A stretch of DNA of 23,731 bases from a virus, in IMG/VR virus record IMGVR_UViG_3300040815_001563, positions 1 to 23,731 of that record; one strand, given 5' to 3'. Below the pieces are notes generated by a model. It did no database searches, was not told the DNA's origin, and saw only the letters and a program-made list of their open reading frames with translations. Made by a program: the position numbers and the translations under genes. This document shows, piece by piece, positions 1-5,315 of this stretch (position 1 is the first letter of the stretch; every line of letters starts with the position of its first letter).

Positions 1-288
1 TAGTGTGGGTAGAGTGTTGTTGAGTAGTTTGGTTTTGCGTTCGGGTACGTGTAGGGTTTTGAACGGAAAATGTTCTGTTTTCCAGTTGGTTCTTACTTCT
101 ACTTCAGCGTAGCCTACCAGTGTGTTGTCTTTATAGATACATAGGTCTACGGCGTATTGGTCTGGGTTGTCTACTGCTGTAAGGTGGGGATGGTTGTCGT
201 GGACGTATTTCTTGACGATCTCCCGGCCCTCTGCATCATAGGTGTCGTGTAACTGCTTATCGAATTGCTTGTAAGCGGTTTCGGTCAT
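1..288 (-). CDS. Hypothetical protein, possible PD-(D/E)XK-type nuclease (3' end outside window)
   Basis: Open frame of 96 codons from ATG at 288 that runs off the left edge, so the C-terminus is missing. The ATG overlaps the stop of the preceding gene (ATGA), which supports this start. Around residues 46-66 there is a hydrophobic strand with Asp48, then a turn and a strand ending Glu62-Val-Glu64. This spacing resembles the D...ExE/K core of PD-(D/E)XK nucleases, and PERK follows near residue 82. Family assignment is inference from this pattern only; no full motif can be verified in the fragment. Its coding strand is strongly C/A-rich compared with most genes to the right. Confidence 0.7.
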   Translation of the reverse strand, partial: MTETAYKQFDKQLHDTYDAEGREIVKKYVHDNHPHLTAVDNPDQYAVDLCIYKDNTLVGYAEVEVRTNWKTEHFPFKTLHVPERKTKLLNNTLPTL

Positions 289-554
289 TTGGGGGTATCC
301 TCCATCCAAATAATACGGTTACCTGACCCTTCTAGGAAGTAGTGGTCGTGTTTGATTACTGGGGATACACCGATCATGGCGTATGTTCCTTCGTATGTGG
401 CTATTCTGCGGCCTTCTAGTTGTCCTAGTAAACCTAAGTTGTGGTTCTCTTTGATCACTTTTTCAGTGATTTTTTCAACAACTTTCACATACTTTTCTGA
501 AGTGTCTATATACCAGTATTCTGTTCCTGCGGTGAATTCGTAAATCATTTCCAA
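285..554 (-). CDS. Hypothetical protein, 89 aa
   Basis: Complete small ORF starting MEMIYEFTAGTEYW, overlapping the downstream gene by ATGA and the upstream gene's end by about 10 bases. This packing is typical of a phage operon. It is rich in Glu, Lys and aromatic residues, has no signal peptide or membrane segment, and probably folds as alpha/beta (the central stretch VKVVEKITEKVIKE looks helical, followed by short strands). I do not recognise the family. It lies in the leftmost minus-strand operon that appears to start near 1513. Confidence 0.65.
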   Translation of the reverse strand: MEMIYEFTAGTEYWYIDTSEKYVKVVEKITEKVIKENHNLGLLGQLEGRRIATYEGTYAMIGVSPVIKHDHYFLEGSGNRIIWMEDTPK

Positions 555-796
555 AACCTCAACTTGCTTAACATCACTGTGCGTATACGGTAGGGGATAA
601 CTTCGCTGTTCGTGCTGTTAGAGGGATGTGTTTTATTCTTGAAAATCTTCTTGTCGATGTGATAGAAAACGGCGGCACCTACAAGGTTTGCGATGATAGT
701 TTGCAATACTGCGCCACCGGGGATGAAAACAATACATAATGCTAAGATAGGTGTGGACAACTGCCATCGAAAAGAGTACTTTAAGAAGCGTTTCAT
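545..796 (-). CDS. Small membrane protein, 83 aa
   Basis: Starts MKRFLKYSFRW. Residues about 14-30 and 32-48 are two closely spaced hydrophobic segments (LSTPILALCIVFIPGG, then TIIANLVGAAVFYHI), flanked by basic residues on both sides, so a two-pass inner-membrane hairpin is likely. The last 35 residues are polar. The size and two-segment layout are compatible with a holin-like or superinfection-type membrane protein, but no specific function is shown. It starts only 3 bases after the stop of the upstream gene, in the same operon. Confidence 0.6.
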   Translation of the reverse strand: MKRFLKYSFRWQLSTPILALCIVFIPGGAVLQTIIANLVGAAVFYHIDKKIFKNKTHPSNSTNSEVIPYRIRTVMLSKLRFWK

Positions 797-799
797 AGG

Positions 800-967
800 T
801 CACTTATCAGTATTTTCTAGCCCGTTTACCATATTTAACAGGTCTAACAAGCCGTCCTGAACGTATGATGCTTCAACAATGCTCTTCCGTGACACATTCT
901 GAAGCATACCCTCAATCTGTGTGATCATTGCGTCAACCTGTGTGTACGTAACATCGGTTTCGGTCAT
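800..967 (-). CDS. Hypothetical protein, 55 aa
   Basis: A longer frame opens at 1036, but the ATG at 967 (MTETDVTYTQVD) overlaps the stop of the upstream gene as ATGA and is the likely start. The remaining protein is a single predicted helical, mildly acidic domain (VDAMITQIEGMLQNVSRK..., LLDLLNMVNGLE) with heptad-like spacing of hydrophobics, possibly a small helical-bundle or dimerising protein. Family not recognised. Confidence 0.6.
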   Translation of the reverse strand: MTETDVTYTQVDAMITQIEGMLQNVSRKSIVEASYVQDGLLDLLNMVNGLENTDK

Positions 968-1200
968 ATGGTAGTAGCCTCCAAACTTTCTGCTGTTATT
1001 AGGGGTCGTATGTCTTGCGATAGGCCACCGTACCATAATATTGACTGGTGTAGGGCGGCTATTCTTTCTTCGTATCCTGCTAGTTCGTCACGGATTTGAC
1101 GTAACAGTTCAGGTAAAGCAACTACATTTACTTTGCCTGTTTCTGCGAATTCTAACAGCACTTCTATTGTTTCTGCTAATGTTTCCTCATGCATGTTCAT
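964..1200 (-). CDS. Hypothetical helical protein, 78 aa
   Basis: Starts at ATG 1200 (MNMHEETLAETIEVLL); a GTG one codon upstream is also possible. The protein is almost wholly predicted alpha-helical, with Glu/Leu-rich amphipathic stretches (ETIEVLLEFAE, PELLRQIRDELAGYEERIAAL) suggesting a coiled coil over residues about 28-55. No catalytic motif is visible. Its stop overlaps the start of the 55-aa gene downstream (ATGA), so the two are probably translationally coupled. No strong ribosome-binding site is visible; a very short frame of 10 codons ends at its start and might couple translation. Confidence 0.6.
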   Translation of the reverse strand: MNMHEETLAETIEVLLEFAETGKVNVVALPELLRQIRDELAGYEERIAALHQSILWYGGLSQDIRPLITAESLEATTI

Positions 1201-1233
1201 CACACAACGTCACATACCAGTTGTTTACGCATA

Positions 1234-1311
1234 TTAGCCTTTCCCCATCCACCACATTAAAAATGCGATAGAGGGTATTGCTAAAATGGCGATAACGTCA
1301 CCGACGCCCAT
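1234..1311 (-). CDS. Putative membrane micropeptide, 25 aa
   Basis: Short frame reading MGVGDVIAILAIPSIAFLMWWMGKG: a single hydrophobic segment of about 18 residues with a basic tail. It begins 14 bases inside the end of the preceding gene and fills what would otherwise be a gap in the operon. Size and composition fit a one-pass phage membrane peptide. A 78-base frame can arise by chance, so support is modest. Confidence 0.4.
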   Translation of the reverse strand: MGVGDVIAILAIPSIAFLMWWMGKG

Positions 1312-1513
1312 TGTGATAGCCTTTAACCTTCCGGTCCGGCTTATGTGTCTCCCAGCGCCGCCTAACAACGGTAACATTTGGGGACGATATGGCAGTCACT
1401 GACTCATAGTCCGCTTCAGTGATAGGCTCATACTTAGAAGCGTCAATTGTATATCCCTCAAAAGGGTCTTTTCCGACGAGTAGGCGCTCCCATAGTTTAA
1501 GTAGTCTATTCAC
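1298..1513 (-). CDS. Hypothetical protein, 71 aa (GTG start)
   Basis: The frame is open from an ATG at 1522, but the strong Shine-Dalgarno AAAGGAGG (1530-1523) abuts that ATG with no spacer. It lies about 9 bases before the GTG at 1513, so GTG (VNRLLKLWERLLVGK) is the probable start. The N-terminus is a basic amphipathic helix, the middle is acidic (ITEADYESVTA), and the tail is very basic (VVRRRWETHKPDRKVKG). First gene of the leftmost minus-strand operon, directly behind the promoter at 1552-1580. Family unknown. Confidence 0.6.
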   Translation of the reverse strand: MNRLLKLWERLLVGKDPFEGYTIDASKYEPITEADYESVTAISSPNVTVVRRRWETHKPDRKVKGYHNGRR

Positions 1514-1522
1514 GTATATCAT

Positions 1523-1530
1523 CCTCCTTT
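1523..1530 (-). promoter_or_regulatory. Strong ribosome-binding site AAAGGAGG
   Basis: The minus strand reads AAAGGAGG directly followed by ATGATATACGTG. Optimal spacing favours the GTG nine bases downstream over the adjacent ATG, and so decides the start of the first gene of this operon. Confidence 0.7.
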
Positions 1531-1551
1531 GAGTGTGCGATTACTAATAGT

Positions 1552-1580
1552 ATTCTACCATAGATGCGTTGTGAGTACAA
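1552..1580 (-). promoter_or_regulatory. Sigma70-type promoter for the left operon
   Basis: Minus strand TTGTAC, a 17-base spacer, then TAGAAT preceded by TGG (extended -10). The start of transcription would fall near 1545, giving a leader of about 30 bases that carries the AAAGGAGG site. The -10 neighbourhood (ATGGTAGAATA) is almost the same as that at 11230-11238 in this window. Confidence 0.6.
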
Positions 1581-1583
1581 CGC
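1566..1583. repeat. Perfect inverted repeat, 7-bp arms, 4-base loop
   Basis: GCGTTGT-GAGT-ACAACGC lies between the end of the tRNA region and the left operon and covers the -35 element of the promoter at 1552-1580. It could be an operator site, or a stem ending tRNA-cluster transcripts; no T-tract follows on the minus strand, so an intrinsic terminator is less likely. Confidence 0.5.
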
Positions 1584-1588
1584 TTAAG

Positions 1589-1630
1589 AGCCGGATGTCA
1601 GAATCGAACTGACGACAACCGCATTAAATT
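1589..1630 (-). pseudogene. 3' half of a tRNA gene (anticodon loop to acceptor)
   Basis: The minus strand from 1630 to 1589 reads as the 3' half of a tRNA. It has loop bases ending TTTAA, a 3' anticodon arm TGCGG, a 5-base variable region TTGTC, a perfect T-arm GTCAG-TTCGATT-CTGAC, an acceptor strand ATCCGGC and discriminator T. Counting back from the T-arm puts UUU (Lys) in the anticodon, but bases 32-33 are AA instead of the usual CU. No D-arm, 5' anticodon arm or 5' acceptor precedes it; the tRNA-Thr CCA end lies only 16 bases away. A matching 5' acceptor GCCGGAT followed by TA occurs at 2211-2219 on the same strand, across the HNH and tRNA-Thr genes. Confidence 0.7.
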
Positions 1631-1646
1631 GTTGTATAATAATAGT

Positions 1647-1721
1647 TGGAGCCTCCGCTGAGAGTCGAACTCAAATCTCTTCATTACAAGTGAAGTGTAA
1701 TAGCCATTATACTACAAAGGC
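1647..1721 (-). tRNA. tRNA-Thr (UGU), CCA encoded
   Basis: Acceptor GCCTTTG pairs with CGGAGGC through G-C, A-T and G-T pairs. The anticodon arm is CTTCA-CTTGTAA-TGAAG with anticodon TGT (reads ACA). The T-loop TTCGACT is canonical with stem TTGAG/CTCAG. Discriminator T is followed by an encoded CCA at 1649-1647. A short D-arm (GTA...TAC) is present. Confidence 0.93.
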
Positions 1722-1733
1722 AGGAACGGGAAA

Positions 1734-2213
1734 ATGAATCATTGTCTTACATGTAACGCCGAAACAACGAATCCTAAATATTGTAACACATCGTGTGCGG
1801 CCAAGTCAAATAACAAGGGTGTACGGCGAAACGGTAAACCTCCAAAACCGTGTAAGCGCTGTGGAGCGGTGCTAAGTCGTAACAGTGAACAATATTGCAG
1901 CACAAAGTGCTTCCAATATAGTCAACTTGAGAAAAGGATTGAATCAGGGTCCTTCTCTAGCACAACTGCTAAAAAATGGTTAATTAAAGAGCATGGATCA
2001 ACATGCTCTGTCTGCGGTCAAGGTGAGTGGATGGGTCAGAATATGCCCATCGAAATCGACCACATTGACGGTAACTCCGAAAATAATGACTTAACAAACC
2101 TCAGACTGATGTGCCCAAACTGCCACGCACAGACACCAACCTATAAATCCCGAAACACAGGCAACGGCAGGCACTACCGGCGAGAAAGATATCTACAAGG
2201 TAAAAGTTATTAA
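1734..2213 (+). CDS. HNH homing-type endonuclease with zinc-ribbon N-terminus, 159 aa
   Basis: Predicted free-standing HNH endonuclease that would nick or cut DNA, probably a mobile 'homing' gene. Three Cys-pair zinc modules are visible: C4-C7/C17-C21, C40-C43/C55-C59, and C91-C94/C127-C130 around the catalytic core. The HNH motif is IDHIDGN (Asp109-His110), with Asn residues following near 118-123 and CPNCH (His131). The tail is basic. It is the only plus-strand gene in the minus-strand tRNA cluster, starting 13 bases from tRNA-Thr and ending 10 bases from tRNA-Arg. A weak AGGA lies 8 bases before the ATG, and a possible TTACAA-18-TATACT promoter lies antisense inside tRNA-Thr. Its stop codon is embedded in GCCGGATTA (minus strand), which looks like the 5' end of an interrupted tRNA. 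Confidence 0.9.
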   Translation: MNHCLTCNAETTNPKYCNTSCAAKSNNKGVRRNGKPPKPCKRCGAVLSRNSEQYCSTKCFQYSQLEKRIESGSFSSTTAKKWLIKEHGSTCSVCGQGEWMGQNMPIEIDHIDGNSENNDLTNLRLMCPNCHAQTPTYKSRNTGNGRHYRRERYLQGKSY

Positions 2214-2219
2214 TCCGGC
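2211..2219 (-). other. Candidate 5' end of an interrupted tRNA (GCCGGATTA)
   Basis: Minus strand GCCGGAT pairs perfectly with the orphan acceptor strand ATCCGGC at 1590-1596. It is followed by TA, the usual tRNA bases 8-9, and sits four bases after the discriminator of tRNA-Arg, where the next tRNA of a tandem array would begin. The following bases do not form a D-arm because the HNH coding sequence takes over. A 7-base match could be chance, so confidence is moderate. Confidence 0.45.
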
Positions 2220-2223
2220 GAAG

Positions 2224-2298
2224 TACCCCCGGCAGGATTTGAACCTGCGACCTAGAGATTAGAAGGCTCTTGCGCTATCCAGACTGCGCCACGGAGGC
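2224..2298 (-). tRNA. tRNA-Arg (UCU)
   Basis: Acceptor GCCTCCG pairs with CGGGGGT (one G-T at each of positions 1 and 4). D-stem is GCGC/GCGC. The anticodon loop CTTCTAA carries TCT, which reads AGA. T-arm is GCAGG-TTCAAAT-CCTGC and the discriminator is A. CCA is not encoded. The closing pair of the anticodon stem is a C-T mismatch. It is one base downstream of tRNA-Ser, so the two are surely co-transcribed. Confidence 0.92.
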
Positions 2299-2299
2299 T

Positions 2300-2390
2300 T
2301 GGCGGAGAGGGTGGGATTCGAACCCACGGAGGCTTGCACCTCGCTTGTTTTCAAGACAAGTTCCTTATAGCCAGACTTGGATACCTCTCC
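2300..2390 (-). tRNA. tRNA-Ser (UGA), CCA encoded
   Basis: Acceptor GGAGAGG/CCTCTCC is perfect and the discriminator is G, followed by encoded CCA. The anticodon arm is CTTGT-CTTGAAA-ACAAG with anticodon TGA. A long class II variable arm (GCGAGG...GCCTCC) and T-arm GTGGG-TTCGAAT-CCCAC identify serine tRNA. Confidence 0.96.
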
Positions 2391-2402
2391 AATGATTAAA
2401 GG

Positions 2403-2495
2403 TTACTCCCAGTCACCGTCCGTGTTCAACAGCCACGACATCAAAATAATGATCCCGACCGCACAACCAATTCCAAAAGCAATGTATAAGTTCAT
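2403..2495 (-). CDS. Putative single-pass membrane peptide, 30 aa
   Basis: Frame starting MNLYIAFGIGCAVGIIIL: one strong hydrophobic segment of about 20 residues, then an acidic tail ending NTDGDWE. It lies between the tRNA-Ser gene and the small acidic protein gene, filling an otherwise empty interval in the same orientation. No convincing ribosome-binding site is seen. The N-out or N-in topology and function cannot be told. Confidence 0.4.
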   Translation of the reverse strand: MNLYIAFGIGCAVGIIILMSWLLNTDGDWE

Positions 2496-2539
2496 GGCCA
2501 CATACTATCACACAATACATGGACATGTCAAGATGATGG

Positions 2540-2707
2540 TCACTTAATCTCAGGCGATCCAGACACTTTCACAGCAGGCGCATTTGAGTCCTGACCAGAC
2601 TCCTTATCTTTAACTTCCTGCGGGCGTTCTACTTCTTTGCTAAACATTAAGATAGGGGGACGATCACCCATCATTTCAACAGGTAAGTCGTCCCACAAAT
2701 CTGGCAT
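2540..2707 (-). CDS. Hypothetical acidic protein, 55 aa
   Basis: The frame is open further upstream, but the ATG at 2707 (MPDLWDDLPVEMMGD) is preferred. It follows the thioredoxin stop by one base, and the end of the thioredoxin gene supplies an AGAGGG ribosome-binding site at good spacing. The N-terminal third is hydrophobic/acidic and the rest is a charged, probably disordered Lys/Glu/Ser tail. Its coupling to thioredoxin suggests a shared transcription unit; the function is unknown. Confidence 0.6.
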   Translation of the reverse strand: MPDLWDDLPVEMMGDRPPILMFSKEVERPQEVKDKESGQDSNAPAVKVSGSPEIK

Positions 2708-2708
2708 G

Positions 2709-3095
2709 TCAGCCCTCTTTCGTCTCCACAGATAGATAAGTACCAAGTTCTTTCTCTAGCATATCAAGCGGGCGAGCCCCAACCATGCTAGTCTCGGACT
2801 TTCCATCAACAAAAACCATCATCGTAGGAATGCTATTAATATCGAAACGCTCCATCAACAAGGGGGCCTTGTCTGCCTCAACCTTGATAACTTGCATCTC
2901 ATCAGCATACTTTGCTGCAAACTCGTCAAGAATTGGTGCCTGCATCTTACACGGACCGCACCAGTCGGCCCAAAAGTCCACCAGTACCGGCTTAGCCGAC
3001 GTAGACACAATATGCTCAAACTGCTTCTCATCAACAGGTACAGCGTACCCGCCTGTAAGGACAACTCTCTTCATGGGTTCATCGTTTCGTTTCAT
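2709..3095 (-). CDS. trx: Thioredoxin
   Basis: Thioredoxin-fold disulfide oxidoreductase of 128 residues, slightly longer than the usual ~105. The active site is W45-C-G-P-C-K50 after the strand PVLVDFWAD, and the cis-proline is in SIPT (Pro90). All are standard, so it should be redox-active with host thioredoxin reductase. Phage thioredoxins supply reductant for ribonucleotide reductase or act on host proteins; which applies here is not shown. The ATG at 3095 lies exactly 6 bases behind a TAAGAT -10 box, so a leaderless message is likely. An internal Met8 is an alternative start. It is divergent from the first oxygenase gene, with only 70 bases between. Confidence 0.92.
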   Translation of the reverse strand: MKRNDEPMKRVVLTGGYAVPVDEKQFEHIVSTSAKPVLVDFWADWCGPCKMQAPILDEFAAKYADEMQVIKVEADKAPLLMERFDINSIPTMMVFVDGKSETSMVGARPLDMLEKELGTYLSVETKEG

Positions 3096-3101
3096 ACTAG
3101 T

Positions 3102-3130
3102 ATCTTAGCACATAAACAAGGGTAGAGCAA
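3102..3130 (-). promoter_or_regulatory. Sigma70-type promoter, leaderless, for thioredoxin
   Basis: Minus strand TTGCTC, 17 bases, TAAGAT, then six bases (ACTAGT) before the ATG of thioredoxin. Transcription would begin at or next to the A of ATG. It is adjacent to the divergent promoter at 3131-3159. Confidence 0.65.
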
Positions 3131-3159
3131 TTGCATTTTGCGAGCCGTTTTACTAAAAT
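3131..3159 (+). promoter_or_regulatory. Sigma70-type promoter, leaderless, for the plus-strand oxygenase operon
   Basis: TTGCAT, 17 bases, TAAAAT, then six bases (ATGCTT) before the ATG at 3166. Box spacing and the six-base gap match the other leaderless candidates in this window. This implies that the in-frame ATG at 3160 is not the start. Confidence 0.65.
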
Positions 3160-3165
3160 ATGCTT

Positions 3166-3861
3166 ATGTTAGTACGAGATAACTTTCTTAGCGATCCAGA
3201 GATGATTGCCGCCATCAAAGCCGACGATACATTCTTCCCGCCAGTAATGGAAACATTTGAAGACCGTGGAAGTCTAGGCGACCTTCAGGGGCAACAGTAC
3301 CACAGCGAGGAAGCATCGTGCTACGCCCCCTACATGTTTTGGGATGGGTGGTGGAACTCTCCTGCCAACACGTTAAAGAAACAGGTGATCCAACAAATTT
3401 GGCAATGCCCCGAAAGTAGAGACTTCGATTTGGGCGACATTGTAGGCTTCGAATATTGGACACGCACCTTTGTGCCGCCACAATACTTACCACATCATGT
3501 GGACGAGGACACGTTCCAGTACGCTTTAGATAAAACTTTTAATGCCCCTATTAGCGGATGCATATGGTATGGGTTCTCTGAAGCACCAGATGGTGGGATG
3601 CTTGAAATACATAAGCCAACAATTGAGGGTTCCCCGTGGCAGGTTTTAGACAATGGGCAGATCGAAGCATATCTTAGCGGGCCAGAGGATCGTGAAAGAA
3701 TAGCGTACAAACCCAACCGGCTAATCGTATTCGACGCAGGGCGTAGAATGCACGAAACTACCCCATTAATAAACGGTAAGCGTCAGATCATGGTAGTGAA
3801 TGTCTGGCACAAAGACAGCCCGCCCATGGCGCTACAGACAGGTGAGTTTTTCTATGAATGA
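3166..3861 (+). CDS. 2-oxoglutarate/Fe(II)-dependent oxygenase, 231 aa
   Basis: Predicted non-heme iron dioxygenase that couples 2-oxoglutarate decarboxylation to hydroxylation of an unknown substrate. The double-stranded beta-helix signature is visible: the HxD pair is in PHHVDED (His111, Asp113), and the distal part reads PNRLIVFDAGRRMHETTPL with His196 and the 2-oxoglutarate-binding Arg206 ten residues on. The insert between the two halves is longer than in the neighbouring oxygenases. The start at 3166 is chosen over 3160 from the promoter spacing. It overlaps the next oxygenase gene by 8 bases. It differs from the CWWK-type group below. Substrate unknown. Confidence 0.82.
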   Translation: MLVRDNFLSDPEMIAAIKADDTFFPPVMETFEDRGSLGDLQGQQYHSEEASCYAPYMFWDGWWNSPANTLKKQVIQQIWQCPESRDFDLGDIVGFEYWTRTFVPPQYLPHHVDEDTFQYALDKTFNAPISGCIWYGFSEAPDGGMLEIHKPTIEGSPWQVLDNGQIEAYLSGPEDRERIAYKPNRLIVFDAGRRMHETTPLINGKRQIMVVNVWHKDSPPMALQTGEFFYE

Positions 3862-4726
3862 AATACAGGCAGAACACATAGGCTTAGGTGTTTTACGCTT
3901 CCCATCAGCAGCCACTGTTAATTCAGAAATGCTGGATATAATCGACACACTCCGAACTGAAGCCCTTAAATCGCACTACACCTATGTATACGACGAAAAT
4001 GGAGACATTCTTCATGCAACCAACCTGAGTGGGCACCGGTTTACCCCAGAGGAAATAGACAGTAACTGTGTCCGAATAAACAACTTTAACGACTTGCATG
4101 AACAGCATCAAAAAGATTACTTTGCTAATCTAGAAAATGAACTCTACGCTGCCCTAATAAATTATGCAAACAACTTCCCTATGGCTTTACCGTGCCTCTG
4201 GTGGAAAACTAAAGGCCACGTCCTCTCATACTCCGATGGAGCATCACTAGGGTTGCACGCAGATAACGACATAAATTACAAGCCTAATTTTGAGCCAGAC
4301 TACCAACTAGGAACAAAGCACGTACTGGCCGCAATCGCCTACCTTAACGACGACTACGAAGGTGGCGAAATAGAATTCCCGTATCTAGGAATCAAGTATG
4401 CCCCAAAAGCCGGAGACATTTTAATGTTTCCAGCAAACTTTATATACGCTCACGAAGTAAACAAAATAACTAAAGGCACTCGGTACGCATATCTAGGTTA
4501 CTTTGGTCAAGGTTCTTCAGACCCTGAACACGGAGTAACAATAATTGAAGACAGCCCCAATATCTACAGCGGGCAAGTATGGATGAACGACCTATTCATC
4601 GACTACTCACAGTTCTTGGATGACAACGGTATAGAGAACGACCACAACAGAATACCGCTACAACGTGCGTTCCACTCGTCTGGTACCAGAAAGGAAATCA
4701 GAAATGCAGAAAATGCCGCTAGTTAA
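3854..4726 (+). CDS. 2OG/Fe(II) oxygenase, prolyl-4-hydroxylase type, 290 aa
   Basis: The longer frame from 3800 is unlikely; ATG 3854 has GGTGAG seven bases upstream and overlaps the previous stop. The catalytic domain shows CLWWKTKGHVLSYSDG (about 114-129), then HADND with His135 and Asp137, YLNDDYEGGEIEFP (163-176), PKAGDILMFP, distal His200 in YAHEV, and Arg210. This is the P4Hc/2OG-FeII_Oxy_3 layout. A conserved WMNDLFIDYSQFL follows near residues 250-262, shared with three paralogs on the minus strand. All iron and co-substrate ligands are present, so activity is expected; the substrate is unknown. Confidence 0.88.
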   Translation: MNEIQAEHIGLGVLRFPSAATVNSEMLDIIDTLRTEALKSHYTYVYDENGDILHATNLSGHRFTPEEIDSNCVRINNFNDLHEQHQKDYFANLENELYAALINYANNFPMALPCLWWKTKGHVLSYSDGASLGLHADNDINYKPNFEPDYQLGTKHVLAAIAYLNDDYEGGEIEFPYLGIKYAPKAGDILMFPANFIYAHEVNKITKGTRYAYLGYFGQGSSDPEHGVTIIEDSPNIYSGQVWMNDLFIDYSQFLDDNGIENDHNRIPLQRAFHSSGTRKEIRNAENAAS

Positions 4727-5315
4727 TATCCCATACTTCTTGGGTCTTATTGATGGGATTGACAATGAACTTATAGCCGAACAAATCACAAAGTTCGGTA
4801 AGCCAGCAGGAAACGGCAGTCACCCCCTAGACGATCAAGCAGTAAACGACGGTGACATACTCTTGCCAGATTCACCAGAAATAAACCAATTACTACTACA
4901 GTTAACACGACTCGCACAACACGCATCAGAAAACCAAGAACTAACCCTCAAATCACAATGGGCGGTTAGTCTTAAAGAAGGAAGAAGTGTAGGCCCCCAC
5001 TCGCATCACGCAAACTATCACATGTACCCCGAAGACTACTGGTCGGCGGTATACTACCCTGTCGCAGACGAGTCATCAGCACCGCTTATTCTGTCTGCAA
5101 CTTGGTGTAACGTGGTAAACAGGCAGGCCCGGATACAGCCACAAACCGGCATGTATGTTATCTTCCCTTCCTACATACAGCAATGGACTAGCCGACAAGC
5201 CTCATCGGAGCCTAGACTGGAAATCGGCGCAAACTTTGATCCCGCAGAGCCTAACACAGAACCAAACGTAGACTTCTCAATCTACGACCGGCGTCCCCCC
5301 ATCGACACTGCCTGA
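4704..5315 (+). CDS. 2OG-oxygenase-like protein lacking the distal histidine, 203 aa
   Basis: ATG 4704 (MQKMPLVNIPYFLG) is preferred because AAGGAA lies upstream. The central part SQWAVSLKEGRSVGPHSHH, then WSAVYYP and later GMYVIFPSYIQQW...EPRLEIGANF, follows the pattern of the putative 2OG-FeII_Oxy_5 family (first ligand in the PHSHH region, His99-His102; Arg171 near the end). Where that family carries the distal His (FPSxLxH), this protein has Gln159-Gln160. It may therefore be inactive, use another ligand, or bind something else. It is third in the plus-strand operon, and its end overlaps the converging minus-strand oxygenase by 34 bases. Assignment is from motif memory and is tentative. 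Confidence 0.62.
   Translation: MQKMPLVNIPYFLGLIDGIDNELIAEQITKFGKPAGNGSHPLDDQAVNDGDILLPDSPEINQLLLQLTRLAQHASENQELTLKSQWAVSLKEGRSVGPHSHHANYHMYPEDYWSAVYYPVADESSAPLILSATWCNVVNRQARIQPQTGMYVIFPSYIQQWTSRQASSEPRLEIGANFDPAEPNTEPNVDFSIYDRRPPIDTA

Noticed and set aside
800-1036. Start of the 55-aa protein at 1036 giving 78 residues
   Set aside because: It would overlap the upstream gene by more than 70 bases. The ATG at 967 makes a standard ATGA junction.
1589-1646. A complete fourth tRNA adjoining tRNA-Thr
   Set aside because: Only the 3' half is present; the 16 bases between it and the tRNA-Thr CCA end cannot supply acceptor, D-arm and anticodon stem.
1734-2219. Group I or II intron carrying the HNH gene inside the split tRNA
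   Set aside because: The HNH gene is antisense to the tRNA, tRNA-Thr lies within the interval, the 5' exon lacks a D-arm, and I see no intron core motifs. Insertion with loss of the middle fits better.
3800-3853. Upstream extension of the 290-aa oxygenase from 3800
   Set aside because: This part lies within the previous gene, shows no homology to the AEHxGLGV start shared with paralogs, and the ATG at 3854 has a well-placed GGTGAG.
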